DNA of 22,095 nucleotides, taken from NCBI GenBank assembly GCA_002438545.1, contig DJPK01000019.1:1-22095 (forward strand), in the 5' to 3' direction. The notes under the pieces are model-generated. The model was not told the DNA's origin. It was given only the letters and a program-made list of their open reading frames with translations, and searched no databases. Position numbers and translations under genes: made by a program. Source of the stretch: Caryophanales bacterium UBA6414 (GTDB lineage Bacteria > Bacillota_I > Bacilli_A > RF39 > UBA660). Positions 21,610 through 22,095 of the stretch are shown in pieces. Position 1 is the first letter of the stretch, and each line of letters opens with the position of its first letter.

Positions 21610-22095
21610 GTTTTCATTTAATACTTCATTAATTTTATTTGCTGCTGTTTCCACACTAGAATAGTCTGGTTCCATAACATATAATAACCAATCTGTTCCC
21701 ATACTATATGTATACTTAGAGGCTCCAGTACCTGTTACAGCAATACTTTCAATATTCCATGTTGGCATTTTATCTAGTTGATATTTTATAAATGAAGTAA
21801 TTGTATTAGAGTCAATATCTGTTTGGAATGATCCATCTAGTGTTTTTAAGATATCACCATAATTACTTATTAATACTTTTGATGTAGTTATTTTATCGAT
21901 AATGGCAGTTATTACTTGTTGTTGGTTAGCTCCTCGATGGTTATCTCCTGTTTCGTATGTATATCTTTCTCTTGCATATGCTAAAGCCATTGCGCCATCC
22001 ATATGATTCCATCCTTGCTCAATATATAATTTTTTATTTGTCCAAGGAACAAACGCTTGGTCAGAATATATATCTATTCCTTTAATAGCATCTAC
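21607..22095 (-). CDS. LytR-CpsA-Psr (LCP) family protein, C-terminal part
   Basis: The frame stays open to the window edge, so about 162 C-terminal residues are seen and the start lies outside. The LCP signature is clear: MDGAMALAYARERYTYETGD, then NHRGANQQQVI. The Arg and Asp residues of the family bind the lipid pyrophosphate. LCP proteins sit in the membrane with the catalytic domain outside and attach teichoic acids or capsule to peptidoglycan. Position directly before the Wzz/kinase gene is the usual place of CpsA in capsule loci. An internal ATG at 22002 is not the start, since conserved LCP sequence continues upstream of it. Confidence 0.93.
   Translation of the reverse strand, partial: VDAIKGIDIYSDQAFVPWTNKKLYIEQGWNHMDGAMALAYARERYTYETGDNHRGANQQQVITAIIDKITTSKVLISNYGDILKTLDGSFQTDIDSNTITSFIKYQLDKMPTWNIESIAVTGTGASKYTYSMGTDWLLYVMEPDYSSVETAANKINEVLNEN

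Overview
The window comes from a low-GC, AT-rich Gram-positive bacterium of the Bacillota. Several features suggest an uncultured gut lineage of Bacilli near the Mollicutes/RF39 branch, but that placement is inference. The supports are B. subtilis-like genes (RNase III, RasP, CdsA, a YugI-type S1 protein), a B. subtilis-like tRNA-Ser(GCU), CCA-encoded tRNAs, AGGAGG-type ribosome binding sites and extended -10 promoters. TGA is a stop codon and Trp is TGG, so this is not the Mycoplasma code. VanY-type, LCP and tyrosine-kinase capsule genes imply a walled, polysaccharide-coated cell.

Layout. 1-2597 (minus): an unrecognised partial gene, an ABC-2 exporter permease and its ATPase. 2729-4052 (plus): a membrane-anchored VanY-type D,D-carboxypeptidase and tRNA-Ser(GCU) with its own promoter and terminator. 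4058-6076: a small membrane-anchored protein diverging from an orphan GspE/PilB-type ATPase. 6078-8862 (minus): a bacteriocin operon, transcribed as C39-peptidase ABC exporter, small one-TM protein, then two double-glycine peptides of 47 and 55 aa. 9029-10821: RNase III diverging from a lipoprotein whose TroA/ZnuA fold is interrupted by a LysM domain. 10830-14567 (minus): GNAT acetyltransferase, RasP, CdsA, a BadF/HgdC-type activase and a NifU-C Fe-S carrier. 14671-15557 (plus): an S1-domain protein and a five-tRNA operon (Val, Thr, Tyr, Gln, Lys). 15563-17392 (minus): an AbiEi/AbiEii type IV toxin-antitoxin pair with a dyad-symmetric promoter. 17419-18536 (minus): an extracytoplasmic rhodanese and a thioredoxin-like lipoprotein. 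18626-22095 (minus): the start of a capsule locus (LCP protein, fused Wzz/BY-kinase, CpsB-type phosphatase) ending in a membrane-anchored XRE regulator.

How the genes work together. The bacteriocin operon is self-contained for leader cleavage and export: both peptides carry short leaders ending in Gly-Gly and the exporter carries the matching protease. The exporter's Shine-Dalgarno sequence lies in one arm of a 10-bp inverted repeat, which suggests control at translation. The capsule genes form a kinase/phosphatase control unit coupled to an LCP ligase. AbiEi probably represses its own promoter through the dyad found there. The NifU-C protein lies next to an activase that needs a 4Fe-4S cluster.

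Most promising for novelty: the two-peptide bacteriocin operon, the LysM-in-ZnuA lipoprotein lacking metal-ligand histidines, the orphan GspE ATPase, the AbiEi with an extra N-terminal domain, and the membrane-anchored regulator coupled to the capsule phosphatase.
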